DNA of 42,941 bases. Origin: Rhodospirillales bacterium (GTDB lineage Bacteria; Pseudomonadota; Alphaproteobacteria; Rhodospirillales; Magnetovibrionaceae). Under the pieces are notes generated by a model. The model did no database searches and had not been told where the DNA came from. It was given only the letters and a program-made list of their open reading frames with translations. Shown piece by piece: positions 1 to 7,439 of this stretch. Each line of letters begins with the position of its first letter. Positions within the stretch are counted from its first letter, which is position 1. A program made the position numbers and the translations under genes. Location of the stretch: the NCBI GenBank assembly GCA_024653965.1, contig JANLGW010000087.1, positions 1 to 42,941 of the forward strand. Direction: 5' to 3'.

Positions 1-361
1 CGGCAAACAGCCAGAAATTGACGCGCAAAAATCCGGCGGCAAAGGTGATGGGATCGCCGATGATCGGCACCCAGCTGAGCAGCAGACTCCACACCCCCCA
101 TTTGGCAAACCAATGGTCGGCTTTGTCGAGGTCGTCAACTTTAAAGGGAAACCACTTGCGGCCTTGCCAATGCAGGCACCAGCGGCCCAGCGCCCAATTC
201 ACCATCGCGCCCAACACATTGCCCGCCGTCGCCACGGCCCACAGCAATAGCCAATCGAACCCGCCCGCCGCCGTCAGCCCCGCCAGCACCGCTTCAGAAG
301 AAAAGGGCAAAATCGTCGCAGCCAAAAAGGCCGACAGAAACAGGCCGATGTAACCGTTCAT
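1..361 (-). CDS. yqaA: YqaA-family inner-membrane protein (partial, 3' end outside window)
   Basis: The minus strand is open from an ATG at 361 to the window edge, giving 120 residues without a stop. It starts MNGYIGLFLSAFLAATILPF, followed by a Ser-Glu turn, further hydrophobic helices, and LLLSWVPIIGDPITFAAG. This pattern matches YqaA, a small DedA/VTT (SNARE-associated) relative of about 140 residues, so only a short C-terminus is missing. The best parallel is the Ser-Trp-x-Pro-x-x-Gly-Asp motif near residue 95. The family lies in the cytoplasmic membrane; DedA relatives have been linked to lipid-carrier movement and membrane homeostasis, but YqaA itself has no firm function. It begins 4 bases after the panC stop, so it is probably the last gene of a panB-panC-yqaA unit. 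Confidence 0.78.
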   Translation of the reverse strand, partial: MNGYIGLFLSAFLAATILPFSSEAVLAGLTAAGGFDWLLLWAVATAGNVLGAMVNWALGRWCLHWQGRKWFPFKVDDLDKADHWFAKWGVWSLLLSWVPIIGDPITFAAGFLRVNFWLFA

Positions 362-365
362 CAAA

Positions 366-1256
366 TTAATCGGGATTGATGGGAAGGTTCTCCATTGAAG
401 AAACGGAGATGTTATCGATCAGCCGCGCCCGGCCCAGTTTGGCCGCGGCAAGAATACGCGCGGGCCGCATCGCATCATACACATGGAGCGACGCCAACGT
501 TTCGGCATCGACCACTGCGACGTAATCGACAGAGGCGAAGCCCGCCGCCGTCAACCGGGTGCGGGCATTCAGCTCCAGCCTTCCGCCGTCACCGCCAGCG
601 CGGAACTCTTCGGCCATTTGCATCAACGTGGCGTGAAGGGCGGGCGCAATGGCGCGTTCTTGCTCGGTCAGATACGCATTGCGCGACGATAGTGCCAAAC
701 CGTCTTTTTCACGCACCGTCTCGACGCCGTGAATTTCGGTGGGAATGCACAAATCATCCACCATACGGATGATGATCTGAAGCTGTTGATAGTCCTTCTT
801 GCCGAAAAAGGCGTGATCGGCCTGCGCCAGGTTCAACAGTTTCGCCACCACCGTGGCGACGCCGGTAAAATGGCCCGGACGATGCGCGCCTTCCAGCACT
901 GCATCCAATCCCGGCACATGAACTTCCGTAACCTCGCCTTCGGCAAACATTTCATCCACGCCGGGCGCGAACAAAACATGCGCGCCTTCGCCCGCAATCA
1001 GGGCGGCATCACGCGCTTCATTGCGCGGATAGGCGGCGAAATCTTCGCCCGCGCCAAACTGGGTGGGATTGACGAATAAAGAAACGATCACCCGGTCGCA
1101 GGTGGAAAGCGCGGTACGCACCAAGGCCAAATGGCCTTCGTGCAACGCGCCCATGGTCGGCACCAAACCGACGCTTAAATTCGACGCACGCCATTCGCGC
1201 ACCCGCGCGCGCAGCTCACGCCCCGTGCGCAACGTAACCAACGGCTTAGGCGTCAT
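366..1256 (-). CDS. panC: pantoate--beta-alanine ligase (pantothenate synthetase)
   Basis: PanC joins pantoate and beta-alanine using ATP, the last step of pantothenate (coenzyme A precursor) synthesis, in the cytoplasm. The 296-residue product shows the nucleotidyltransferase pattern in order: [12 protein letters not shown] (31-42, the HxGH-like ATP site), FVNPTQF (61-67), GKKDYQQ (152-158) and the KMSKS-equivalent LALSSRN (187-193). I chose the ATG at 1256 because the protein then begins just before the conserved N-terminus; an upstream frame extension to 1349 would run into panB and has no conserved residues. The gene overlaps the end of panB by 11 bases, consistent with translational coupling, and yqaA follows after 4 bases. 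Length is normal for the family. Confidence 0.97.
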   Translation of the reverse strand: MTPKPLVTLRTGRELRARVREWRASNLSVGLVPTMGALHEGHLALVRTALSTCDRVIVSLFVNPTQFGAGEDFAAYPRNEARDAALIAGEGAHVLFAPGVDEMFAEGEVTEVHVPGLDAVLEGAHRPGHFTGVATVVAKLLNLAQADHAFFGKKDYQQLQIIIRMVDDLCIPTEIHGVETVREKDGLALSSRNAYLTEQERAIAPALHATLMQMAEEFRAGGDGGRLELNARTRLTAAGFASVDYVAVVDAETLASLHVYDAMRPARILAAAKLGRARLIDNISVSSMENLPINPD

Positions 1257-2112
1257 GATCGTCCTTTTTCGGCATGCCAAAACAATGTTCCGGCCCAGGG
1301 AAAGCACCATTGCGCACTTCTTCGGCGTAACGGCGTGCGGATTCCGCAATGCCCGAACCCAAATCCATATAGCGTTTAACGAATTTCGGTTTGAAATCGG
1401 TAAACAGCCCAGCCATATCTTCGGTCACCAAAATTTGACCGTCGCAGGCGGGCGAACCGCCGATGCCGATGGTCGGCACATCGATTTCTTCGGTAATGCG
1501 CCGGGCCAGAGGCTCCATCACGCCCTCGACCACGATGGCGAACGCGCCCGCATCATTGACGGCCTTGGCGTCGGCAAGAATCTTCTGGGCTTCCGCTTCG
1601 CTACGCCCGCGCGCTTTGTACCCGCCTGCGGTATGAACCGACTGCGGCATCAAACCGACATGGCCCAGCACCGGGATGCCGCGCTGTACGAGGAAGCGCA
1701 CCGTTGCGGCCATTTCTTCGCCACCTTCGATCTTAACCCCGGCGCAGCCCACTTCTTTCATGATGCGCGCGGCATTGCGAAACGCCATTTCCGGGCTTTC
1801 TTGATAACTGCCGAACGGCATATCGACGATAACACACGACCGTTTGGCCCCGCGCATCACCGCCTGGCCGTGGGCGATCATCATTTCCAGCGTCACGCCG
1901 ACGGTATTTTCCAAGCCGTACAGCACCATACCCAAACTATCGCCCACCAACAGCAAATCGGTGTGCGCATCGAGCAGGCGCGCGGTCAATACCGTATAGG
2001 CGGTCAGGCACACCAGCGGCGTAGCCCCGTTCGAGCGTTTGCGCGCACGGATATCCAGGGTGGTGGTGCGGCGGACCGCGCCTTCGATGTCGATGGGTTT
2101 TAAGGTGCTCAT
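1246..2112 (-). CDS. panB: 3-methyl-2-oxobutanoate hydroxymethyltransferase (ketopantoate hydroxymethyltransferase)
   Basis: PanB adds a hydroxymethyl group from methylene-tetrahydrofolate to ketoisovalerate, the first committed step toward pantoate. The 288-residue protein has the family motifs: LVGDSLGMV (55-63, Mg2+ and substrate site), VDMPFGSYQ (96-104), VKIEGG (126-131), the HVGLMPQ segment (151-157), VVEGV carrying the presumed catalytic Glu196, and [13 protein letters not shown] (214-226). Length is normal. The ATG at 2112 follows a short leader with a candidate promoter at 2147-2175. It overlaps panC, and together they give two of the pathway's enzymes; panD and panE are not in the window. 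Confidence 0.97.
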   Translation of the reverse strand: MSTLKPIDIEGAVRRTTTLDIRARKRSNGATPLVCLTAYTVLTARLLDAHTDLLLVGDSLGMVLYGLENTVGVTLEMMIAHGQAVMRGAKRSCVIVDMPFGSYQESPEMAFRNAARIMKEVGCAGVKIEGGEEMAATVRFLVQRGIPVLGHVGLMPQSVHTAGGYKARGRSEAEAQKILADAKAVNDAGAFAIVVEGVMEPLARRITEEIDVPTIGIGGSPACDGQILVTEDMAGLFTDFKPKFVKRYMDLGSGIAESARRYAEEVRNGAFPGPEHCFGMPKKDDHDA

Positions 2113-2146
2113 GGCCGTTCCCCAACGGGTGAAAGATTGTTTGTAC

Positions 2147-2175
2147 TATATAGGCGTTCCCAGGCCCAAACGCAA
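2147..2175 (-). promoter_or_regulatory. candidate sigma70-type promoter for panB-panC-yqaA
   Basis: On the minus strand TTGCGT (2170-2175) is separated by 17 bases from TATATA (2147-2152), and the panB start is 35 bases further on. The spacing is ideal and each box matches the consensus in four or five positions. It lies in the only gap between the small membrane protein gene and panB. It is called by eye. Confidence 0.45.
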
Positions 2176-2198
2176 AAGGTTCGAAGCCCTTCGTTCCC

Positions 2199-2318
2199 TC
2201 AAGCCCCGCCGCCTTTACCCCGTTTTTTGAAGGCCCACCATATCACGGCGACAAAACAGACCGCCATCACCACCACCCAACTGGAACCTATGGAATCGAC
2301 GACGGCTTCGGCGCTCAT
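2199..2318 (-). CDS. 39-residue single-pass membrane protein, CcoQ-like in appearance
   Basis: A 39-codon gene starts at an ATG that overlaps the stop of the methyltransferase gene by 4 bases (ATGA), which strongly suggests coupled translation. The product has a short polar head (MSAEAVVDSIGSS), one hydrophobic helix (WVVVMAVCFVAVIWWAF) and a basic, glycine-rich tail (KKRGKGGGA). This plan, and the W-helix-WAF pattern, resembles CcoQ, the tiny subunit of cbb3 oxidases, but no oxidase genes are nearby and so short a sequence cannot settle the family. By the positive-inside rule the C-terminus would be cytoplasmic. It could instead be an uncharacterised small membrane protein working with the upstream DUF4405 protein. 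Confidence 0.55.
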   Translation of the reverse strand: MSAEAVVDSIGSSWVVVMAVCFVAVIWWAFKKRGKGGGA

Positions 2319-3118
2319 GACATCTGCTCCGCCCGAACCGCCACGATAAACAGCCGTTGAAAAGCAAACAGCGTCACGCCGTTGGCGCGTTTGGGATAGG
2401 CTTCGCGCAATTTGGCCGCCAGCCGTTCGCGAAACGGCGGCACCTGGGCCGGGGCCAGCGCTTCAAGCAGCGGTTTTAAGGCCGTTGACGCGATCCAATT
2501 GAGCGCCGCGTCATCGCCGTGCAATTCCTGCACATAGGTAGTGCGCCAAATATCCACGCTTGCGCAGTGGGGTTTGAGCCAGTCGTAATACCGCCCAGCC
2601 TCGGCCACCGGGGCCGGACGCAGCAAAGCCCCCAACGTTTGCGCCCACGGCCCCTCCGCCGCCGTCTCGCGCATCAAAACATGCGAAGGCTGACCGAATT
2701 GATCGGGCATCTGCACCGCCAACACGCCGCCGGGTTTTACAAAGCCCATCAGGCGCGGAAATAAAACTTCATGCCCATCGAGCCAATGCAGCGCGGCGTT
2801 GGAGAAAATCAGATCCTGCGCCTGGGCGGGCTGCCAGTGGGCCACGTCGGCCTGCACCCAATGCGCCACATCCCGATGTACCGTGCGCGCGGCAGCGAGC
2901 ATTTCCGGCGAATGATCGACGCCCTGAATATCGGCGCGTGGAAAACGATGGCGCAGATACGGCGTCACGCTGCCCGCGCCGCAGCCCAAATCCGTCACCT
3001 GCGCCGCCTCCGTCAGCGGCACACGCGCCAGCAAATCCAGCGCCGGACGAAGACGCAAATCGGCAAACGCCAAATAATGATCCGGATCCCAAACTTGGGG
3101 GGCGGCGGGAGCGCTCAA
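2315..3118 (-). CDS. tam: trans-aconitate 2-methyltransferase-like SAM-dependent methyltransferase
   Basis: The product (267 residues) is a class I SAM methyltransferase: motif I is TDLGCGAG (42-49), the acidic loop is GVDHSPEM (66-73), and SNAALHWL (106-113) is the substrate-side motif typical of Tam. The N-terminal WDPDHYLAF followed by Leu-Arg-x-Arg-Pro-Ala and the MPDQFGQPSH stretch also match Tam, which methylates trans-aconitate, a by-product that inhibits the citric acid cycle. The start is a TTG at 3118 whose last two bases form part of the upstream gene's TGA stop (TTGA overlap); no ATG or GTG lies between it and the conserved Trp. The next gene starts on this gene's own stop, so three genes are chained by 4-base overlaps. 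Family assignment is firm; substrate is by family. Confidence 0.85.
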   Translation of the reverse strand: MSAPAAPQVWDPDHYLAFADLRLRPALDLLARVPLTEAAQVTDLGCGAGSVTPYLRHRFPRADIQGVDHSPEMLAAARTVHRDVAHWVQADVAHWQPAQAQDLIFSNAALHWLDGHEVLFPRLMGFVKPGGVLAVQMPDQFGQPSHVLMRETAAEGPWAQTLGALLRPAPVAEAGRYYDWLKPHCASVDIWRTTYVQELHGDDAALNWIASTALKPLLEALAPAQVPPFRERLAAKLREAYPKRANGVTLFAFQRLFIVAVRAEQMS

Positions 3119-4014
3119 GGCTGATACCCATCAATCAATAACATTTTCACCACTTCACCCGCTTCATAGCCATGTTCTTCGGCAATGGTTTTAAGCTTCG
3201 CATCCGCATCCGCCACAATACCCCGTGCGGCGAGGCGCGCCTGAGCGGTTTCGACCGTCATGTTCAATTGCGCGGCCACCTCCGCCAACGTCTTACGCCC
3301 GATCCCGGTGCCGGAAAACTGCGCATCGACTTCGGCGGGCGTATAACGGGTCTTGATCTCGATCTTGGGTTCCAGCGGTTTGATGATTTCATAGAATGCC
3401 ATCGGCGTGATGGCGTTGAGCGCGGCCAAATCCATGATCGCCATTTCCGGCGAAGGAACCTTCACGCCCTTGGCCTTCAACGCCAACAGCGCATCATCCA
3501 GACCGATGCGCTGGCGCATGGCGAAGCCCGACAACGAGGACTCCTCGGCATGGCCGAAGGGCGGCTCATACGCGGGTGTCCTCACCCAGCTTTGTTTGAT
3601 CATTGCCGACAAATCCATCACCCAGTTGGCGGGCGGCAAGTTGTAAAGCGTCAGCCCAAAAAACGCCGCCGCGATGGCCAGCGAACCATACACCGTGCGC
3701 GACACATGCACATGACCGGATGCCCGTTCGGCCATATAGTTCTTGAACGGCTTCCAATTGTAGATCAGATGCGCGACACCAACGACGACAAAAACGATGG
3801 AAAAAATAACATGCAGATCGACCCAGCCTTCTTTGGTCAATCCCCACAATTTCCAGATCGTCCAAAAAGCGACCCGGCCTTCGGGCACGATGTACAACAC
3901 CACACCCGTCACGGTAGCGACGACAAACGACCACGTCGTCACCAACGAGGTCATGGCGCGATAGCTGGTTTTTTTGACTTTAACGTCGGGGGCGGGGGTC
4001 GCTGGGGTAAGCAT
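3115..4014 (-). CDS. DUF4405-type haem-b-like membrane protein with C-terminal helical repeats
   Basis: Three membrane helices are visible at about 23-43, 66-84 and 107-125. Histidines sit inside or beside helices 2 and 3 (His68, His82, His101, His103), the arrangement seen in DUF4405 and other small cytochrome b561-like proteins, so haem b binding is plausible but not shown. After residue 150 the protein is soluble and mostly helical. Two similar units there read roughly as a helix, an Ala-Leu-x-Ala-Lys/Arg-Gly-Val/Ile turn, then another helix (about 165-215 and 240-299). The 299-residue length is within the range for DUF4405 proteins with such tails. It has its own leader with AGGAG before the ATG and is translationally coupled to tam. 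A role in membrane electron transfer is inferred only from the fold. Confidence 0.7.
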   Translation of the reverse strand: MLTPATPAPDVKVKKTSYRAMTSLVTTWSFVVATVTGVVLYIVPEGRVAFWTIWKLWGLTKEGWVDLHVIFSIVFVVVGVAHLIYNWKPFKNYMAERASGHVHVSRTVYGSLAIAAAFFGLTLYNLPPANWVMDLSAMIKQSWVRTPAYEPPFGHAEESSLSGFAMRQRIGLDDALLALKAKGVKVPSPEMAIMDLAALNAITPMAFYEIIKPLEPKIEIKTRYTPAEVDAQFSGTGIGRKTLAEVAAQLNMTVETAQARLAARGIVADADAKLKTIAEEHGYEAGEVVKMLLIDGYQP

Positions 4015-4052
4015 GTTGCGTCTCCTGATGGGCGGTATCGGCTAAGCCGCCA

Positions 4053-4081
4053 AGTATATCAGTAATTGCTTATATATTGAA
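4053..4081 (-). promoter_or_regulatory. weak candidate promoter for the DUF4405-tam unit
   Basis: On the minus strand a good -10 box TATACT (4053-4058) lies 17 bases after a poor -35 box TTCAAT (4076-4081). The region is AT-rich against its surroundings and falls in the 93-base gap between the flavoprotein and DUF4405 genes. The Shine-Dalgarno AGGAG follows about 30 bases downstream. The weak -35 may mean an activator is needed, or that this is not a promoter. Confidence 0.3.
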
Positions 4082-4107
4082 GCCCGCGAACCGCGCCACG
4101 GCCCACC

Positions 4108-5556
4108 CTAGCCTAACCTCATCAAAAACTTAACAATCGCGCGGGTTCTGGACGAATACAGCGATGGTGTATAATACGCCCCCGCCGCCCGTTTGGAAAT
4201 TTCGCCTAACGTTGGATAAGGGGCGATGGTTGACGCCATGGCGCCGATTTTCAGGCCCTGCTCCATCGCCAGCACCCACGGCCCGATCAGTTCACCCGCG
4301 TGGCGTCCGACAATGGTGCAGCCGAGAATTTTACCGCGCCGCCCAACGATGACTTTAATCAAGCCTTCGTCCGTGCCTTCGGCCCGGGCCCGGTCATTGT
4401 CGGAAAATTCCGCCTTCAGCACACGCACGGCATCGCTGTAAGCGTCGCGCGCCCGGTTTTCGCTCAGGCCCACATGCGCCAGTTCCGGGTCGGTATAGGT
4501 GACAGACGGCACCAGGGCATGGTTGGCCTTGGCGGGCCACTTGAACAGCGCATTTTTAAGAACCACGCCCGCATGATAGGCCGCGACATGGGTAAATTGC
4601 GGCCCAGCTTTGCCCAAAATGGCCGCGACATCGCCGATGGCAAAAATGCGCCGGTTCGATGTCGCGCGCAGACGCGGATCGACTTCGATACCTTGCGGGC
4701 TGAAATCCACGCCCGCACGTTCCAGGCCCAACCCCAACACATTGGCGCGCCGCCCGGCGGCCACCAAGATGTGACTGCCTTGAATGACATGCTCGCGTTC
4801 GTCGGCATCGGCGACGATCACTTGGGGTGCGCTGGGTGTGCCTTGGGCGCGCACCACCTTAGCCCCTTCGTGCAGCACCACGCCGTCTTCAAGCAACCGC
4901 GTGCGCACCACCTCTACCGCATCGGCATCGTCTTGCGACAGGATACGGCCCATTTCCAATACCGTCACGTCGCTGCCCAATCCACGAAAGGCCTGCGCCA
5001 TCTCGCAGCCGATAGGCCCGCCACCGATGATAATAAGATGTTCGGGAATAGCGTCGAGGCCAAACACACTTTCGTTGGTGAGCGGTTGGAGCGCCGCCAA
5101 ACCCTCGATGGGCGGCACAACCGGCGCCGAGCCGGTGGCGACGACAAAATATTTTGCGCGAACGAGAACGCTTCCGGCTTCGACTTGATCCGGCGCAACG
5201 AACTGGGCGGGCGCACGGATGACCGTCACCCCCAACGCCTCGAACCGTTCTTGGCTGTCGTGCGGCGCGATGGCCTCGATCACGCCCCGCACATGGGCAG
5301 ACACCTTTTTTGCATCGATCGAGACCTTACCGGTCTTAATACCAAAGCGCCCCGCGCGACGCGCCGTTTGCGCCGCGTGCGCGGCGGCCAGCAGCGCCTT
5401 GGACGGCACGCATCCGGTATTGAGGCAATCGCCGCCCATATCGCCTTTTTCGATCAAGACCACCCGCGCGCCCATCTGCGCCGCACCCGCCGCCACCGAC
5501 AATCCGCCGGAGCCCGCGCCGATCACGCATAGATCGCAGATGATCTCATTGTCCAT
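4108..5556 (-). CDS. FAD-dependent pyridine nucleotide-disulphide oxidoreductase, mercuric-reductase-like
   Basis: This 482-residue flavoprotein has the lipoamide dehydrogenase/mercuric reductase layout: FAD-binding GAGSGG (13-18), the redox pair in GGDCLNTGCVPSK (41-53, Cys44 and Cys49), the NAD(P) Rossmann motif IIIGGGPIGCEM near 174-185, the FAD motif RIFAIGDVA, and a C-terminal dimer domain. The usual dihydrolipoamide dehydrogenase active-site His of the HPT motif is Tyr447 here (APYPTLGE, 445-452), and the C-terminal Cys pair of true MerA is absent. It is therefore neither a standard Lpd nor MerA; the substrate is unknown. The start overlaps the TVP38 gene by 11 bases. TVP38 and this flavoprotein type are often paired or fused in other bacteria, suggesting a membrane-linked redox job. 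Confidence 0.85.
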   Translation of the reverse strand: MDNEIICDLCVIGAGSGGLSVAAGAAQMGARVVLIEKGDMGGDCLNTGCVPSKALLAAAHAAQTARRAGRFGIKTGKVSIDAKKVSAHVRGVIEAIAPHDSQERFEALGVTVIRAPAQFVAPDQVEAGSVLVRAKYFVVATGSAPVVPPIEGLAALQPLTNESVFGLDAIPEHLIIIGGGPIGCEMAQAFRGLGSDVTVLEMGRILSQDDADAVEVVRTRLLEDGVVLHEGAKVVRAQGTPSAPQVIVADADEREHVIQGSHILVAAGRRANVLGLGLERAGVDFSPQGIEVDPRLRATSNRRIFAIGDVAAILGKAGPQFTHVAAYHAGVVLKNALFKWPAKANHALVPSVTYTDPELAHVGLSENRARDAYSDAVRVLKAEFSDNDRARAEGTDEGLIKVIVGRRGKILGCTIVGRHAGELIGPWVLAMEQGLKIGAMASTIAPYPTLGEISKRAAGAYYTPSLYSSRTRAIVKFLMRLG

Positions 5557-6340
5557 AACGCTTGGACCTCCGCTTTAATGCCTTAATCACCACCGGAAGC
5601 AACGACAGCAGCGCAAGGCCCAACACCGGCAGCAGCACTTGGGGCTGGAAAATCACCCCCATATCCGGCGTACCACCCGCCTCAAACACGCTGCCTAAAC
5701 CCGCGCCCACGTAAGCATACACGAAAGTGCCGGGAATGATGCCGATCGCCGTCGCCACCGCGTAGGTCGAAAGGCGCACATCGAGCAACGCCGGCACCAA
5801 ATTGACCAGCCAGAACGGAAATACCGGCACCAGGCGCAAAAACAGCAGATAACTAAAAGCGTTTTCGTGAAACCCGGCCTCCATCTTGGCCATGTTTGTG
5901 CCCGCGCGGGCGTGGCACAAATCGGCAAATGCATAGCGCGCGCCCAAAAAGATCAAGATTGCGCCCACCGTCGCCGCAACCACCACGTACATGCCCGCCA
6001 TAAGCCCGCCGAACACAAAACCGCCCGCCAGCGTCAACACGGTGCCGCCGGGCAACGACAGCCCCACCACCAAAATGTAGACGGCCATAAACACGGCCAC
6101 CGCCAAAATCTGGTTTTGCGCCGCCCACTCGACCAGCAAGGTGCGGTTGTCGGCCAACGCCTTAAAACTCAGCAATTCTTGAAAACCGCCGACAAAAAAC
6201 ACCGTAAGGGCAAAAAATACTAAGCCCACGGGAATATAACGCTTCAAGCCCTTAGGCCGCGGCTGCCAAGGTTCCAACTCGGCCTCGACCTGGACCACCG
6301 GTTTTGATATTTCTTCTTGTTTTTCAGGTGCTTCAGTCAT
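5546..6340 (-). CDS. TVP38/TMEM64 (VTT-domain) membrane protein
   Basis: The 264-residue protein has an acidic cytoplasmic head (about 1-33), then several hydrophobic helices. The VTT/SNARE-associated core is recognisable from GLSLPGGTVLTLAGGFVFG (about residues 93-111), FLRLVPVFPFWLVN and GIIPGTFVYAYVGAGLG, where re-entrant loops and conserved Gly/Pro residues lie. The C-terminus is a last helix followed by a basic tail. Family members sit in the cytoplasmic membrane; DedA/VTT proteins have been linked to lipid scrambling and ion homeostasis, but this subfamily's job is unsettled. It starts a minus-strand run and overlaps the flavoprotein gene by 11 bases. The upstream 137-base gap is shared with the divergent rpmH promoter. 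Confidence 0.88.
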   Translation of the reverse strand: MTEAPEKQEEISKPVVQVEAELEPWQPRPKGLKRYIPVGLVFFALTVFFVGGFQELLSFKALADNRTLLVEWAAQNQILAVAVFMAVYILVVGLSLPGGTVLTLAGGFVFGGLMAGMYVVVAATVGAILIFLGARYAFADLCHARAGTNMAKMEAGFHENAFSYLLFLRLVPVFPFWLVNLVPALLDVRLSTYAVATAIGIIPGTFVYAYVGAGLGSVFEAGGTPDMGVIFQPQVLLPVLGLALLSLLPVVIKALKRRSKRYGQ

Positions 6341-6477
6341 TTATGGGGTTCCCCTGCCGCGCAATATGCAAAGCATTGTGCGCCCCAATATGGAACGATG
6401 CCGCCGCCATGACCATCAAAAATACCTGGTTTAAGCCTGCGGCCCGGAAAAAAGCCCCAGAAAAACCGCCGATGGCG

Positions 6478-6506
6478 TTGACTAACGTGCCACAACCCCG
6501 TATACA
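6478..6506 (+). promoter_or_regulatory. strong sigma70-type promoter of the rpmH cluster
   Basis: TTGACT (6478-6483), a 17-base spacer and TATACA (6501-6506) lie 34 bases before the rpmH start codon. Both boxes are near consensus with perfect spacing, as expected for a ribosomal protein gene. A short leader carries GGAG at 6530-6533. Confidence 0.7.
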
Positions 6507-6540
6507 CCGGGCCTTGATTTTAGATTAACGGAGACGACCC

Positions 6541-6675
6541 GTGAAACGCACCTACCAGCCGAGCACCCTCGTTCGCAAGCGCCGCCACGGCTTTCGCGCC
6601 CGCATGGCCACCGTCGGCGGCCGCCGTGTTTTGGCCGCCCGTCGCGCCAAGGGCCGCAAGCGCCTGTCAGCCTAA
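6541..6675 (+). CDS. rpmH: 50S ribosomal protein L34
   Basis: A 44-residue, very basic protein starts at a GTG codon: [20 protein letters not shown], then an Arg/Lys-rich body with Thr-Val-Gly-Gly-Arg-Arg and a GRKRLSA end. This is the canonical L34 sequence and length. L34 lies in the large ribosomal subunit bound to 23S rRNA. A Shine-Dalgarno GGAG is 7 bases before the start, and a near-consensus promoter sits just upstream. It heads the conserved rpmH-rnpA-yidD-yidC-engB run; the rnpA start is only 15 bases after the stop. Confidence 0.97.
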   Translation: MKRTYQPSTLVRKRRHGFRARMATVGGRRVLAARRAKGRKRLSA

Positions 6676-6690
6676 CATTGCCGGGATGCC

Positions 6691-7101
6691 ATGGGGCAGC
6701 ACCTTCTGCGCCTGAAACGACGGCCGGAATTCCTCCGGGTCGCCGCGACGCGCAAAAAGTGGGCCGCCCCTGGGCTCATCCTCCAAGTTCGTGCCCATCC
6801 GGCGGACGGGGAACCGGCCTGCGCGGATGATTGCTTACGTGTGGGCTTTACGGCCAGCAAAAAAGTGGGCAATTCCGTCGAGCGCAACCGGGTTAAACGC
6901 CGCCTTAGGGCCTTAACCCGCGAAATTCTACCCGTCCATGCCAAATCGGGCTTTGATTTGGTACTTATCGGACGACGCGAAACAATAAATCGCCCCTGGC
7001 TTAAGTTGGTGGATGATTTATTGAAAGCACTCGATAAAATGGGCATCGCTCAAGGCTTGGGCCCAAACGCTGGGTCAGCAGTAAAGGACACGTCCGCATG
7101 A
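6691..7101 (+). CDS. rnpA: ribonuclease P protein component
   Basis: RnpA is the protein cofactor of RNase P, which with the catalytic RNA trims 5' leaders from tRNA precursors. The 136-residue product has the N-terminal Leu-Lys-Arg-Arg-Pro-Glu-Phe pattern, the central [20 protein letters not shown] block (51-70) with the RNR signature, and a C-terminal helix. Length and basic composition fit the family, with a slightly longer tail. It follows rpmH by 15 bases and its TGA overlaps the yidD ATG by 4 bases, so rpmH, rnpA and yidD are almost certainly co-transcribed. Confidence 0.96.
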   Translation: MGQHLLRLKRRPEFLRVAATRKKWAAPGLILQVRAHPADGEPACADDCLRVGFTASKKVGNSVERNRVKRRLRALTREILPVHAKSGFDLVLIGRRETINRPWLKLVDDLLKALDKMGIAQGLGPNAGSAVKDTSA

Positions 7102-7379
7102 ATCCGATCACATGGCTTTTCAAGGCCCTGATCAAAGGATATCAGTGGCTGATCTCGCCGGTTCTGCCGGGGAGCTGCCGCTATTATCCCACATGCTCGT
7201 CCTATGCCCTTGAAGCCCTGAGCAAACACGGGCCCCTGAAAGGCGGCTGGATGGGGCTTAAACGCATTCTGCGTTGCCATCCGTGGCACGACGGGGGCTT
7301 CGATCCGGTACCGGAACCACGCGACTTAAAACATTCAGGGGCGCACCGTTCGTGCGGCCACACGCACCACAACGCTTAA
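7098..7379 (+). CDS. yidD: membrane protein insertion efficiency factor YidD
   Basis: YidD is a small membrane-associated protein that helps the YidC insertase. The 93-residue protein has an amphipathic N-terminal helix, then the signature [17 protein letters not shown] (25-41), Gly-Trp-x-Gly-x-x-Arg-Ile-Leu-Arg-Cys-His-Pro-Trp and Gly-Gly-x-Asp-Pro-Val-Pro. The last 15 residues are His/Cys-rich (His79, His83, His88, His90, His91, Cys86), which is not part of the conserved domain but is common as variable tail. The start overlaps the rnpA stop (ATGA); yidC starts 60 bases downstream. Confidence 0.95.
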   Translation: MNPITWLFKALIKGYQWLISPVLPGSCRYYPTCSSYALEALSKHGPLKGGWMGLKRILRCHPWHDGGFDPVPEPRDLKHSGAHRSCGHTHHNA

Positions 7380-7439
7380 CCCTTAATAACCACGCCCGCC
7401 AGAAACTGACCGGGGCGTCGGGGGATTTGGAACACCAAT

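Noticed and set aside
1063-2103. A 346-codon plus-strand frame opposite panB
   Set aside because: Antisense shadow of panB, which has all its catalytic motifs on the minus strand.
4300-5532. A 410-codon plus-strand frame opposite the flavoprotein gene
   Set aside because: Antisense shadow of the mercuric-reductase-like gene; composition rich in His, Arg and Gln with no domain.
6304-6528. A 74-codon plus-strand frame before rpmH
   Set aside because: It overlaps the start of the TVP38 gene and the rpmH promoter, with no ribosome site or recognisable sequence.
6341-6540. A possible replication origin beside rpmH
   Set aside because: rpmH is near dnaA/oriC in some bacteria, but no dnaA gene or DnaA-box cluster is seen; the gap only shows a promoter.
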